From assembly GCF_021130785.1 (NCBI RefSeq), contig NW_025778916.1:1-64000 (forward strand): a DNA stretch of 64,000 nt, given 5' to 3'. Positions within the stretch are counted from its first letter, which is position 1; every line of letters starts with the position of its first letter. Under the pieces are notes generated by a model. That model was not told where the DNA came from. It searched no databases and was given only the letters and a program-made list of their open reading frames with translations. Positions 49,370-60,059 of this stretch are shown here, one piece after another. The translations under genes were made by a program, and so were the position numbers. Source of the DNA: Homalodisca vitripennis. Lineage: Eukaryota; Arthropoda; Insecta; Hemiptera; Cicadellidae.

Positions 49370-50070
49370 AAACAATGATAAATACATACTCATGGGTGGA
49401 GCTTCATTCCCAAGTCCTGTTTTTCCTTAGAAAATCGGGAAACATCTCTTCTAACAAGTATAGGTACATTATTCTACTTACACACGCGCTTAGCCCAATG
49501 TATTTTCAACGTAGACGTTCCATTTTGTATTGTATAAAATATCAGCCTACGCTTTACCAAGTTTTAGTGGTAAAATGCCGAATCGGTGACAAATCCCTGT
49601 TAAATTGTAACTTACAACTTTTACTAGAATACCGAATTGTAAACATTTGTAAACCCATAATTGTCTGTGGATATCCCAGTGGCAGTATCCGCAAATATCA
49701 CCTTTGAGCACACGCTTGGTGGTAACCTAAACTGTAGAACTTGTGGATTGTTCATATGATTTAATTTATGACTGATAAATACAGATTAATTACATTGGAT
49801 ACAACTTTGTATCAATAAAAAACACTGTTTTTATTTATTATCTACACTTATCTACGCACGTTAATTTTGATATAACTGTGATATATTGTTTTAACGCCCC
49901 TTTCATACATTACGTCTAAATTTATAATCCGGCTTCTTGAGTTGTTTCACTTAAGTCCTCTTTTTTCAAACTTATAATAATTGGAATAAAATCGAGATAA
50001 AGCCGGTTCTTTGACTCTTGCTGAAATTTTCATATATTATTGTATAATATGAGATTCTATATCTAACTTA
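49370..50070 (-). repeat. Dispersed repeat, family B, copy 3
   Basis: Reverse complement of the 4290-4740 arrangement: 'ccggcttcttgagttgtttcacttaagtcctc' type block near 49930, 'agccggttctttgactcttgc' near 50000 and 'gtggtaaaatgcc' near 49568. No gene is seen in it; open frames inside have no recognisable motif. Confidence 0.5.
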
Positions 50071-50559
50071 TAACTTTCACAGTCATTACTGTAACTAAAC
50101 AATTTGCGGAGCGTAAACGAAGCATTTTCTCACAGTGAGACATTTTGTATGTTTGTCTCGTGATAAAACGATAACGTTAGAACTATTTGAGATACTATAA
50201 ATATTCCACCAGTATCTCTCGTAGACAGAGAAAGGAACAAAACTCTTAAAATAAAACACGGTGATAGAATTTAATGACTGCGGCTTTAAAGAGATAATGG
50301 TATATAAAACTCAATTGAATCCTTAATAATTATATAGAGTTATTTATAATTCCCAAACTAACATGAAACCCTAATACTAAATCTTAGCCTATATTTTATG
50401 ATCCGACATAGCGGAATCATTTTTAAATTGTCTGTATGGGCGGCCATACTATTTTAAGTTCCATAATATTAAATCCTAAACTCTTTGAAAACCTCATATT
50501 TAATTTATACTAATGGTGGATAAAAATCCTAAAGATTTTAATTTATTAAAAAAATATTT

Positions 50560-50722
50560 ATAGCTTATTCAGAAAAATCAGAAAGCAGTACAGTATATTG
50601 TTAATCACTAATAAATGTTAATTTTACAAGAGCGTCCTTTAACCTCCGACATAAGCCGTTATTTGCATGTCGAGTGATTAATTTCTACAGCATCACTTCA
50701 TTTTTACTGACCGAGAATTACT
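50560..50722 (-). repeat. Dispersed repeat, family A, copy 3
   Basis: Reverse complement of family A: 'taatcactaataaatgttaa' and 'cttcatttttactgaccgag'. It ends directly against the left direct repeat of the LTR-element remnant, so that element may have inserted next to or into it. Confidence 0.5.
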
Positions 50723-50725
50723 GAT

Positions 50726-51133
50726 CCGGGGCTCAGTTTGGATAGTATTGTTTTTTTTATTTTTCCCACATCGGCCACTTTTGTCAGTCGGTGGGGGAGT
50801 GATTCCGTCACTGTATTAATTATTTTCTGCCTGGATGGACTGATTGGTCGAGGTCAGGTGGTTGACCTTGACTGATTACCGACCAGCTGATTACCGGCAG
50901 CGGCTACTGTTCGGAGCGGTCGGACACGTTCGGCAGAGGCGACGTGAATCTCGTGCGGTCTACTGGTCGTCCTGATGCCCATGGCTGGCTAGTTCTCCGA
51001 CTTTCGGCAGGGTCCCCATGAGTGCCGTCAACAGGACTGGTGCGGCGGTTTCATTCTGCCCAATGAAACAGCACTGTTAAACCAAAATTGAATGCCCGCG
51101 CTCTGCCAGCGCTACTGAACCGTCATCCAACTG
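50726..51133 (+). repeat. Left direct repeat (LTR-like) of the integrase element
   Basis: 408 bp nearly identical to 52273-52674, starting 'ccggggctcagtttggatag' and ending 'catccaactg'. Distinctly GC-richer than its surroundings. It lacks obvious TG...CA ends, so it may be only part of an LTR. Its last 46 bp are inside the integrase reading frame. Confidence 0.7.
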
Positions 51134-52365
51134 TATTGACTGATACACTTGACGATAAAGTGTTCATTGACTATGTGGGACCCGTGCCCCGTAGCAAGTC
51201 AGGTAACACCTCCCTGCTTGTCGCTGTATATGTTTTCTCTAAGTTTTACTGGTTGATTCCTCTTAGGAGTGCCACGGCGTCGCTTACCGTAAAGGCACTC
51301 AAGTCCCGCCTTTTACAAAATTTTGGAGTGCCCGCCAGCTTTGTCTCAGACAAAAGCACTCAATTCGTATCGAGGGAGTTTCATCGCTTCTGTTTTGGGC
51401 ATGGAATCAAACATGTTACGACATCTCCTTACTACCCCCCGCCTTCTCATTCTGAGCGGTTCAACCGCAATCTCAGAGCCGCCCTCATCGCTTATCACGC
51501 TGAGAAACAAACTACCTGGGATGAAAACCTGAGCTGGCTTCAGTTAGCGTTCAATTCTGCTCTTCACAAGAGTCATGATTCCACGCCTTTTCAGGTCATA
51601 TTTAGTCGTCCTCCTTCTGATCCCTTGTCTAATCTATGGAGTCTGGATAGTCTTCTACCAGTGCCTGGTACTCCCAATGTGAGTGAAACTTGGGAAGCAG
51701 TCAGGGTTAAGCCCCTACAGTCTGGGGAAAGGGTGAGGAGAAAATTCAATAAGGGACGTATTGCTAACCCCTTCCAGGTGGGGGATCTTGTCTTTTGTAA
51801 CGCCCATCCGGTCAGTTCGGCCGTGGATAAACGGGCAGCCAAATTTTGCTATCGGTGGACAGGTCCCCACCGGATTATTCGTTTTCTCTCCCCAGTTACT
51901 GCTAAATTGGTTGATCCCGTATCGGGGAGGTCGTGGCGGAAGGCCCACGTTTCTCATCTGACGTTTCTATTCCGCGGTGATACCTCTGGTCATGCTCTGG
52001 ATACCGGTGCGGCTGCGAGGGTGTCCGGGGACTCATCACCCCTGGTTTTCCCTGTGGTGTCGTTTTACTCTCTTTCTGTTTTCTTCCTTCTTCAAGAGAG
52101 GGGCCTCTCAAAATTTTCAGGAGGATCGTGTTTTGTCTGCCTCCTGCTCAGGACTTCGTTTCCTGTTAGGGTTCTCGACTTCCCGTATCCTGTACCGGAG
52201 CTTGTTGGTTCTTCTTTCAGTAGGGGAGAGGTTTTGTTTGGGGTTGCACCCTTTTTAGTAGGGGAGGTTGAGCCGGGGCTCAGTTTGGATAGTTTTGTCT
52301 TTTTATTTTTCCCACCTCGGCCACTTTTGTCAGTCGGTGGGGGAGTGATTCCGTCACTGTATTGA
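51088..52365 (+). CDS. Ty3/Gypsy-type integrase, core and C-terminal domain, open frame
   Basis: 425 codons open. It carries a complete DD35E catalytic triad: Asp28 (FIDYVGP), Asp88 (FVSDKSTQF) and Glu123 (SHSERFNRNL), with 35 positions between the last two. After the core come WDENLSWLQLAFNSA and PFQVIFSR, then the C-terminal region GDLVF and KFCYRWTGPHRIIRFLSP, which is typical of Gypsy integrases. The N-terminal HHCC zinc domain is missing. The first 16 or so codons come from the left direct repeat, so the frame is a fusion. From about residue 290 on the frame runs into untranslated and repeat-like sequence and is probably not native. The ATG at 51088 is the only start available. Confidence 0.65.
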   Translation: MNARALPALLNRHPTVLTDTLDDKVFIDYVGPVPRSKSGNTSLLVAVYVFSKFYWLIPLRSATASLTVKALKSRLLQNFGVPASFVSDKSTQFVSREFHRFCFGHGIKHVTTSPYYPPPSHSERFNRNLRAALIAYHAEKQTTWDENLSWLQLAFNSALHKSHDSTPFQVIFSRPPSDPLSNLWSLDSLLPVPGTPNVSETWEAVRVKPLQSGERVRRKFNKGRIANPFQVGDLVFCNAHPVSSAVDKRAAKFCYRWTGPHRIIRFLSPVTAKLVDPVSGRSWRKAHVSHLTFLFRGDTSGHALDTGAAARVSGDSSPLVFPVVSFYSLSVFFLLQERGLSKFSGGSCFVCLLLRTSFPVRVLDFPYPVPELVGSSFSRGEVLFGVAPFLVGEVEPGLSLDSFVFLFFPPRPLLSVGGGVIPSLY

Positions 52366-52674
52366 TTATTTTCTGCCTGGATGAACTGATTGGTCGAGGT
52401 CAGGTGGTTGACCTTGACTGATTACTGACCAGCTGATTACCGGCAGCGGCTACTGTTCGGAGCGGTCAGACACGTTCGGCAGAGGCGACGTGAATCTCGT
52501 GCGGTCTACTGGTCGTCCTGATGCCCATGGCTGGCTAGTTCTCCGACTTTCGGCAGGGTCCACATGAGTGCCGTCAACAGGACTGGTGCGGCGAGTCTGT
52601 CCAATGAAACAGCACTGTTAAACCAAAATTGAATGCCTGCGCCCTGCCAGCGCTACTGAACCATCATCCAACTG
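52273..52674 (+). repeat. Right direct repeat (LTR-like) of the integrase element
   Basis: 402 bp copy of 50726-51133. It overlaps the last codons of the integrase frame. Confidence 0.7.
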
Positions 52675-53480
52675 GACTGTCTGTACTTCATTTCGTCTTG
52701 AACAAGGTTGGATCTAAAATGTTTTTTCCTTCTTCTTGTACTGAGCTTGAGAGGATTGGGTGTTATGGAGCGCTGCCACATATTATATCTGGAGGAGGGC
52801 CCGTGTTAATATTAACTATTATTTATTTAGTTTAGTGACATGATCTGAAGGGGAGGATTTCATCTTTAATTCGGATTTCTGGAGGCAACTAAACCCCCGC
52901 CTCCTTCGAAAATCGGCTTTAAATATATATATATATTTTTTTTTTTGGCTACAAACTTGAAACAAAATTACTTTTTAAAAAATAGTGGGCCTAGAAATTC
53001 TACAACCTTTTCCCTCCCCTCAGTTCATAATATTTAACCGTTCAAAATTTATTTTCACTACATACCGTACCTGAAACTATGTTATTTATGTCAAATTTCT
53101 ATATTTTATTATGTTATTTATTTGTCAAATTTCTATTTATTATGTTATTGTCAATTTAGAATTCTATCTATTTTTATTATTTAGTTTGTAAGTTATGCGG
53201 TGCACCGTGGTGCTGCAGTTAATTGTATTTTGTATGAAAATGTTTGCCTACTAATTAATTATATCATGTACTGGAAATTTTGTCTCTCTTTGTCTCTCTT
53301 CCCACTAGTGGCATGTGGTTGTTTTTTTTATGCTTTGCTCCAAGTTTGGGAGGGGCGCGCTTCCGAGACCTCCTGTTGAGGTTGAGGAGACTTCCGGTGA
53401 AGTCTATTTTCGCTAACTCGGGACATTACAAATTAAAATACATTTATATTTATGTATTTGATTTTCACGTTTAGTACTAT
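52675..53480. other. Flank with no recognised gene
   Basis: The first 180 bp keep the mixed composition of the LTR remnant and may belong to it. After the TA/T-rich run at 52924-52947 the sequence is ordinary AT-rich DNA with short internal near-repeats ('tatgttatttat', 'gtcaaatttctat') at 53080-53160. Confidence 0.45.
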
Positions 53481-53483
53481 CTA

Positions 53484-54265
53484 ATAGAAACGTTGTGTAT
53501 CATTTTGTAAATAACAAGAGATAAGTGACTTTGTAGACCGTTCTACAGCACTAGAAATAATTTAAACAGTTTATAAGTATTTTTTTTTTATTTGGAAATT
53601 GCCAACTTAAAATTTCATCCTGTTTTCATCTAACGATAATTTATGGTTTAGAGCTCTGCATCTGTTAAAACACGTCCCTACTTAAAACCCAACCTCTAGG
53701 TATGTGGAAAACTAAATTTTGTCATTCTCCCCAGTGCAATAATACCTTGGATGAGGAGTAAATAAGGCTGATTTGGACATATATGGAGAACACTGAGCTA
53801 CCTCATATCAAATGACAGACGTAAAATAATTCGTCTATCATAATAATTGCAATTAATTATTGTATTTTAAATATAATAGCAACGTTGTGTATCATTTTAT
53901 AAATAACAAGAGATAAGTGACTTTGTAGACCGTTCTACAGCACTAGAAATAATTTAAACAGTTTATAAGTTTTTTTTTTATTTGGAAATTGCCAACTTAA
54001 AATTTCATCCTGTTTTCATCTAACGATAATTTATGGTTTAGAGCTCTGCATCTGTTAAAACACGTCCCTACTTAAAACCCAACCTCTAGGTATGTGGAAA
54101 ACTACATTTTGTCATTCTCCCCAGTGCGATAATACCTTGGATGAGGAGTAAATAAGGCTGATTTGGACATATATGGAGAACACTGAGCTACCTCATATCA
54201 AATGACAGACGTCAAATAATTCGTCTATCATAATAATTGCAATTAATTATTGTATTTTAAAACAT
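53484..54265. repeat. Tandem duplication, unit about 392 bp, two copies
   Basis: The sequence from 'aacgttgtgtatcatttt' at 53489 repeats from 53881 to about 54260 with only a handful of substitutions and a T-run length change. Non-coding. Confidence 0.9.
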
Positions 54266-54344
54266 ATAGCTGATTTATCTATCGTTTATGTCAACTCTTG
54301 ATGAATTTCCATTTTTGATGATTTGTGCCCATAAATGTTCAAGT

Positions 54345-55450
54345 TCAAAACTCTTTATTATCGTAATAAGGTAGTACAGTTCCATTCACCGTAACGTTAA
54401 GTATAGATGTAAAATCGATCAAATATCGAGAGCGGTAATGAGATATCATTATTGGTTTTGTTTTGTCGTGGTTTAGTTTAAGTCCATGTTTACTAGTCCA
54501 GTCCAGTACAACTTTTATGTCAGAGTTGATCATGGTAATATCATCAATTTGGTGTATGTTAACATGGAGATATATCTGGAGGTCATCAGCATACATGTGG
54601 GACTTGCAGTGTACCAGTACCGTGTTCAAGTCATTAACGTACAACACAAACAAGAGAAGACCAAGTATGAAACCTTCAGGAACACCACACTCAACACTCA
54701 GCCAATCGGATGTTACGTCACCTACTTGTACACACTGCCTTCTGCCAGACAGATAAGACCTCAGCCAGGACATTTTCAGAAAAACAAATTTTTCTCAATT
54801 TAGCCAATAGTCTGTAGTTTACACAATCAAAACCCTTTGACATATCAAAGAGTGACAGTATTGTGCTTAGTATTTGGTCTATTGCGAAACGTATATCATC
54901 AGTGACTTTCAGTAAAGCAGGTTCGGTTAGTTCTATGTCCTATTTATTTATTTATTTATTTCCTTCCAACGGTCAAAAACCAATTTACATTTATTAACTT
55001 ATAATAGGATTAAATCATTCTTAAACAAAAGGGTCAAACCAAACATGCAACTGGACTCTAAATCAGATCTAGGCATAATTAACGTATAATTAATTGTAAT
55101 AAGAGAATATAAATTATATTAAAAATTAGTGAAAGTATATAATAAATTAGTGATAATATTAACTTAAATACACTACTGTAAGAAAAAAATGTCCTGTTCA
55201 AAATCCGGATTTTAAATGATTTAGAACGTTATTTCGTGTTAAATAATCAGTAATCTGGCAATGCACAATTTCTTCAAGGCCTTTGGATAGAGCAGGCAGA
55301 ATACTAATTGGTCTGAAATCTTGGCAAGATGTTGGAACTGAGGTCTTTCAATGGGCGGACAATAACAGACTCCCAGAGTGAAGGGAAAATACCCTGTCTC
55401 AGTGACATGTTGAAAGTGTATGTGACTATTGGGAGGGTTGCAAAAGGAAT
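54345..55450 (-). pseudogene. LINE-C: reverse transcriptase relic interrupted by a nested insertion
   Basis: Minus strand, in order: a fragment before the RT box (ALPIVTYTFN-like, SLRQGIFPSLWES), DFRPISILPALSKGLEEI, the insertion at 54935-55194, TEPALLKVTDDIRFAIDQ, LFDMSKGFD, LRSYLSGRRQCVQVGD, CGVPEGFILGLLLFVLYVND, the catalytic YADDLQIYLHV and the HGLKLNHDKT thumb. Several frame changes and stops. The endonuclease and 3' end are missing. Closest in wording to LINE-B among the elements here, but clearly a different copy or family. Confidence 0.75.
54935..55194 (-). mobile_element. Short nested retroelement 3' end with 6 bp target duplication
   Basis: 'atgtcc' at 54935-54940 and again at 55189-55194 flanks about 250 bp. 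On the minus strand this insert ends in (AAAT)n, a LINE-type tail. It splits the RT relic between the SGF and TEPALL motifs. It is likely a 5'-truncated LINE end or a SINE. Confidence 0.6.
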
Positions 55451-56229
55451 GTTTTTTATTAATTGAATGTTTATGCCGTAGCTGAAACCCTACAAAATTC
55501 CTATCTTAATAGCATCACATAGCTATGGGCTAAATATACATATAAACATACACATATATAATTACAGAAATAACTATTGTATTGTGACTTGACATACAAT
55601 ACATACAGTACATGTTCCTACCAAAATTTTCACCTATCGACATAAATTTGTGTATCACCATATTAATATTTACAAAATAACTACTGGCTGAGATAGTCTA
55701 GTTTCAACTATTTTGGACGTTACACATATATGTTAAGCCAGCAAACATAACATTTACAAACTGTAAGTTGTCCACAGATAGCTAGATACAGTTTCCCTGT
55801 TTAGAACATAATACAAAAGAAATAGTGACTGTACGTTTTAAAGATAAAACTTTATACAATTTACTAACCAAAACTACACAAATTATTTACATACCATTTA
55901 TTACCTGCAACTTTTATTCCACAGACTATTTTAATTCTTGCACTTAATTTTTCCCAAATTTGAAATGACAGATAAATCAAAATATTGCTTTAACATAATA
56001 ATAATTAGGATACTATTAACGTCAGTATAAAAAATGACTGGCGTGCTAGAGGCACAATTTATTAAATTTACTTAAGAATATACTTTTGCAAATGGCCTAT
56101 TAATGAATGTCGAGGCATGAATAGTCAACCAATTTCAAATATTATTAATTGCCAATATGTTAATATCACCATGAATTTTCACTGTACATAGTTACAAAAT
56201 CATGATTTTAAATTAAAACAAACTCTGCC
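55451..56229. other. AT-rich intergenic DNA, nothing recognised
   Basis: No coding or repeat signal recognised on either strand. Confidence 0.5.
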
Positions 56230-56233
56230 TTAC

Positions 56234-56454
56234 CTCTTAATAAAATCCACAGGGTTTTTAAATAGCCAGAGAAGAGGGTTCCTGACGAACTTTACATCAA
56301 CGTAGTCTAACGCCAACTGCCTGTAGAAGAATGTCGTACATCCTGAATCTCGTGTACAAACATGTGGGGTCCATAGTTCAATTGCTCCTTCAGTACAGGA
56401 TAGACAAATGCAAGTCTTGAATGTCACGGAAATGCAGGGTTGTTGAAGGCGTCC
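56234..56454 (-). CDS. Candidate internal exon of an unknown host gene
   Basis: A 221 bp block on the minus strand with much lower AT content than its surroundings. It is open in one frame for 73 codons. It starts behind a 'gttgtag' acceptor-like end and finishes at 'aagag|gtaagg', a near-perfect splice donor. The translation is cysteine-rich at first (CISVTFKTCICLSC) and ends LDYVDVKFVRNPLLWLFKNP. I do not recognise the protein. No neighbouring exon was found, so this may be an orphan exon or a chance frame in a repeat. Confidence 0.3.
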
Positions 56455-56511
56455 CTACAACATAGCTAAATTAAGATCGGTTGATCAGACCGATGACTCC
56501 AAAAGTATTTT

Positions 56512-58210
56512 CACGTAAAAATGACGTTACAAACACCCCCTAGCTGAAGGAAATTACCTGCAATTTTCTCTAATTAAACATAAGACTTCAAGTCTTCAAT
56601 GTGCCACGTGACAATTGACTTTCCCTTTTGGTCTTGTAGTTCGTAGATTAAGGGTGATGTTTTCCTTGAAATCGTACAAGGTTCCGACGAACTTCAGTGC
56701 TAGCTTAGCCGAAAAATACCTTGCAGCATCAGACTGTTGGTAATTTCTTTCTCAGACAAGATAGTTTTCGTTTGACTCCCTGTGCCTTCTTCTAAGGTTA
56801 TATCTAGTGGCATTCTTTTGAAAGGGCTTATCAAGGTTTGCCTGAACTTTAGAGTAGATACTTTGTAACCCACGTAACTTCTCACCGTAAACTTTTCTAC
56901 AGCCTTTTCAAAATCTAAATTAAGTTTTAACTCCCTCCCAAAATTCAAGAAGTTAGGGGTGTACCCGGTGGTGTCATGTCTGGAAGTGCGGAGCGCGAAT
57001 CCAATTCTTGGCAACTCCTTATCCCTTAGTTTTGTTTGTTCGTTCGACTGGATTTGCTTGTGGATGTCTGCTGGCATTATACAGTATATTCACTTTTTAC
57101 GCAGTGGCCAAATCTTCCACTGGTTTGTCAATGAACTCAGAATCATTGTCACATATAAGGTATCATGGAATTCCCCATATTAAGAACACGTCTCGTTCCA
57201 AATGTCCAGCAACCAAATTTGTGGTGGCGGCCCGAAGAGGAAACAGTAAGCAAAATTTTGGGAAAGTATCTAGAATAATCAGGATATATTTGTAGCCTGA
57301 AGTTGAACGGGGAAAAGGACCAAGCAAATCCGTAGCGACCATGGCCCAAGGATTGTCTATTGCCCTACGGGTTTCCATCGTTCCCGATGGTTTGCTCTGT
57401 TCAGTCTGAGACTGCTGACATATTCTACATCTGGATACATATTTGGCCACATCCTTCTGCATTTTTGGCCAATAGTATAAATCTTGAACTCTCGAGAAAG
57501 TTTTCTTTACACCGAGGTGACCCCCGGTTGGGGCATCGTGCAGTTGAGAAAGCACTTTTGCCCTCTCCTGTTTAGGCAGTACTTTTTTCCACTGAGGTGC
57601 TTCTTCCAAATGGGTTTGCTTGTTCGGAACAAACTTCCAAAGACAATCGTCTACTACCCTCCATGCAGGATACTTCTCTTCTTCTTCTTTGACTATCTTC
57701 AACATATTCTTGTGCCACTTATCTTCTTTCTCTTCCCGATCGTCTCTTTCTGGAATTATTGCTATAATGGTCAGTAATAAATTGTAAAGTGGGTTCCCTC
57801 TATGTAGGGCCTGAACCTTTCAACTGCCCATATAACCGCCAGGCATTCACGCTCTGTAGCAGAAAACTTCTGTTCTCTCCTTGAGAGGGTCCTACTTGCG
57901 TACGCATTGACTTGCTCACCATGCTCGCCTTTCTGGCTTAGCACAGTTCCGACTTCAACTCCAGAAACGTCACAAGATACAATGAATGGCTGATTAAAGT
58001 TAGGACATATAAGGATAGGCGCTTTCACGAGGCAACTTCGAATATCCTCAAATGCATCTTCCGCTTCCTTATTCCACACAAAACGTTGGTTTTTCTTAAG
58101 CATTTTTGTGAGAGAATATAATCGACTGGCAAAATCAGGAATGAAACGCCTATACCACGACGCCGTACCGCAAAACTGTCTCACAGCCTTTTGATTTGTT
58201 GGCAGAGGAA
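56512..58210 (-). pseudogene. Left (inverted) arm: Gypsy RNase H and integrase copy
   Basis: Reverse complement of 59555-61253 with no length difference over 1,699 bp. Reading frames of both strands recur unchanged in the other arm. On the minus strand it encodes the end of the RT (VRQFCGTASWYRRFIPDFAS), RNase H (CDVSGVEVGTVLSQ), the HHCC zinc domain and part of the integrase core. It shares all stops of the right arm, including the TGA before the second catalytic Asp. It lacks gag, protease and the RT palm, so it cannot function alone. Confidence 0.85.
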
Positions 58211-58222
58211 AGTTTTGTTTTT

Positions 58223-58683
58223 GGCTGCGGTAACCCAGACACAATTAAGTCTGATTGTAACAAGTGCAATCCAAAAAACGGATAAGCTTGGGAGTTAACC
58301 CGACTGAACCGGTTGACTCCCCACAAACTAAAGGCAAAACGGTTATACTGAATTATCTTTTGCAGAAAAACGGTAGGGATAAAAGACCTTACCTCGATAT
58401 AAGAATATTTGGGAGAAAATGTAGAGCACTTTCAGATTCGGGAGCATCAAGCAATGTCGTAGGTCATGATGGTCTTATACTGTTAGATAAAGTACCAGCT
58501 CAGATGAAGGCCTCTAAGCATAAAGGGGTTGAGACTGTTGGCGCTCAGAAGCATCTCATAAAAGGGAAACTAACCGTACCAATGACATTGGAAGGACGGA
58601 CTAGGGAAGGAGATGTTCTTGTTGTGCCGAGTTTGAAACAATCGTTAATTTTAGGAATTGACTTTTGGGAAAAATGCAGCTAG
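58223..58683 (+). pseudogene. Gypsy gag zinc knuckle end and aspartic protease
   Basis: First comes a short gag end with a CCCC-type knuckle (GCGNPDTIKSDCNKCN at 58223-58270, ended by TAA). In another frame follows a protease of about 140 codons with the catalytic triad-like SDSGAS at residues 57-62 and the closing LILGIDFWEKC. The protease would cleave the Gag-Pol polyprotein. The frame has no ATG start, as expected for a polyprotein part. TAG at 58681-58683 and further breaks follow. This part is single copy, in the palindrome centre. Confidence 0.75.
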
Positions 58684-58899
58684 TAACTGACCTGCATAAT
58701 AAGGTCTAGGAATTCGCACGAGCACAACCAAGAATTGCTTCCGTTGAACTTACAACGGATTTGGTTTCAAATCAAATAAGTATTTTACAGAAGAGGAGAA
58801 AATAAGACTCAAAGAAATTGTTGAGGGTCACTTCATGAATCAAACCAAAACTTTGGGCAAAGCTATTGGAGTGGAGGATGTGGTCGATACCGGATAAAG

Positions 58900-59994
58900 C
58901 AACGATATATTAACCTATGTCCCCGGCTAGATTAAAGTTAGTTTATGAAGAGCTTGACAAAATGCTGGCAATGGGTGTGGTAGCACCCTAAAAAAGTGCT
59001 TGGTCATCACCTATAGTATTGGTTAACAAACCTGATGGAACAACAAGATTTTGTGTTAACTTTAAACGGGTCAACGACGTGAAAAAACGAGATGCGTACT
59101 CCCTACCTCATGTCACGACTATTTTAGATAGGCTCAGAGACGCACGATATCTCTCATCTCTGGATATTAAGTCCGCTTATTGGCAGATACCACTCTCCGT
59201 GGACAGCCGAGAGAAAACCGCGTTCACAATCCCTGGGCGTGGCTTGTTCGAATTCTTAACTATGCCATTCGGGCTCCACAACGCTCCTGCCACATGGCAG
59301 CGATTCATCGGTCATTGGAGCAGATTTGGAACCACATGTTTTTGTGTATTTGGATGATATTGTCGTAATCACAAATACTTTTGATGATCATTTGAAGATT
59401 TTAAAAGAGATTTTTGATCGCCTTCGAGCAGCCAAAATTAATCTAAACCAGGATAAATGTCATTTTTGTCGTAAAGGACTCAGATACCTGGGCTATGTAG
59501 TAGATCAACGGGGACTGCGTGTTGACCCAGATAAGGTTGAAGCCATTATCAAGATTCCTCTGCCAACAAATCAAAAGGCTGTGAGACAGTTTTGCGGTAC
59601 GGCGTCGTGGTATAGGCGTTTCATTCCTGATTTTGCCAGTCGATTATATTCTCTCACAAAAATGCTTAAGAAAAACCAACGTTTTGTGTGGAATAAGGAA
59701 GCGGAAGATGCATTTGAGGATATTCGAAGTTGCCTCGTGAAAGCGCCTATCCTTATATGTCCTAACTTTAATCAGCCATTCATTGTATCTTGTGACGTTT
59801 CTGGAGTTGAAGTCGGAACTGTGCTAAGCCAGAAAGGCGAGCATGGTGAGCAAGTCAATGCGTACGCAAGTAGGACCCTCTCAAGGAGAGAACAGAAGTT
59901 TTCTGCTACAGAGCGTGAATGCCTGGCGGTTATATGGGCAGTTGAAAGGTTCAGGCCCTACATAGAGGGAACCCACTTTACAATTTATTACTGA
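58900..59994 (+). pseudogene. Gypsy reverse transcriptase and RNase H
   Basis: Copies element RNA into DNA and degrades the RNA strand. Visible blocks in order: AWSSPIVLVNKPDGTTRFCV, LDIKSAYWQIPL (first catalytic Asp), FEFLTMPFGLHNAPATWQRF, a frameshift near 59310-59330, VYLDDIVV (two catalytic Asp), LNQDKCHF, YLGYVVDQRG, ASWYRRFIPDFAS and the RNase H part with CDVSGVE and SATERECLAVIWAVERFRPY. TAA near 58990 interrupts the first block. The frame stops at 59992-59994 before the rest of RNase H, so there is a deletion or shift before the integrase. From 59555 on the sequence is shared with the left arm. Confidence 0.85.
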
Positions 59995-60059
59995 CCATTA
60001 TAGCAATAATTCCAGAAAGAGACGATCGGGAAGAGAAAGAAGATAAGTGGCACAAGAAT

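Larger units (their letters stand above)
50726..52674 (+). mobile_element. Internally deleted LTR retrotransposon (Ty3/Gypsy type)
   Basis: Two direct repeats of about 400 bp enclose about 1.14 kb that encodes only the integrase core and C-terminus. Gag, protease, RT and RNase H are absent. The repeats differ at roughly 15-20 positions including small indels, so insertion is not brand new. Such a remnant could still be mobilised only in trans. Downstream sequence to about 52850 may belong to the same element. Confidence 0.7.
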
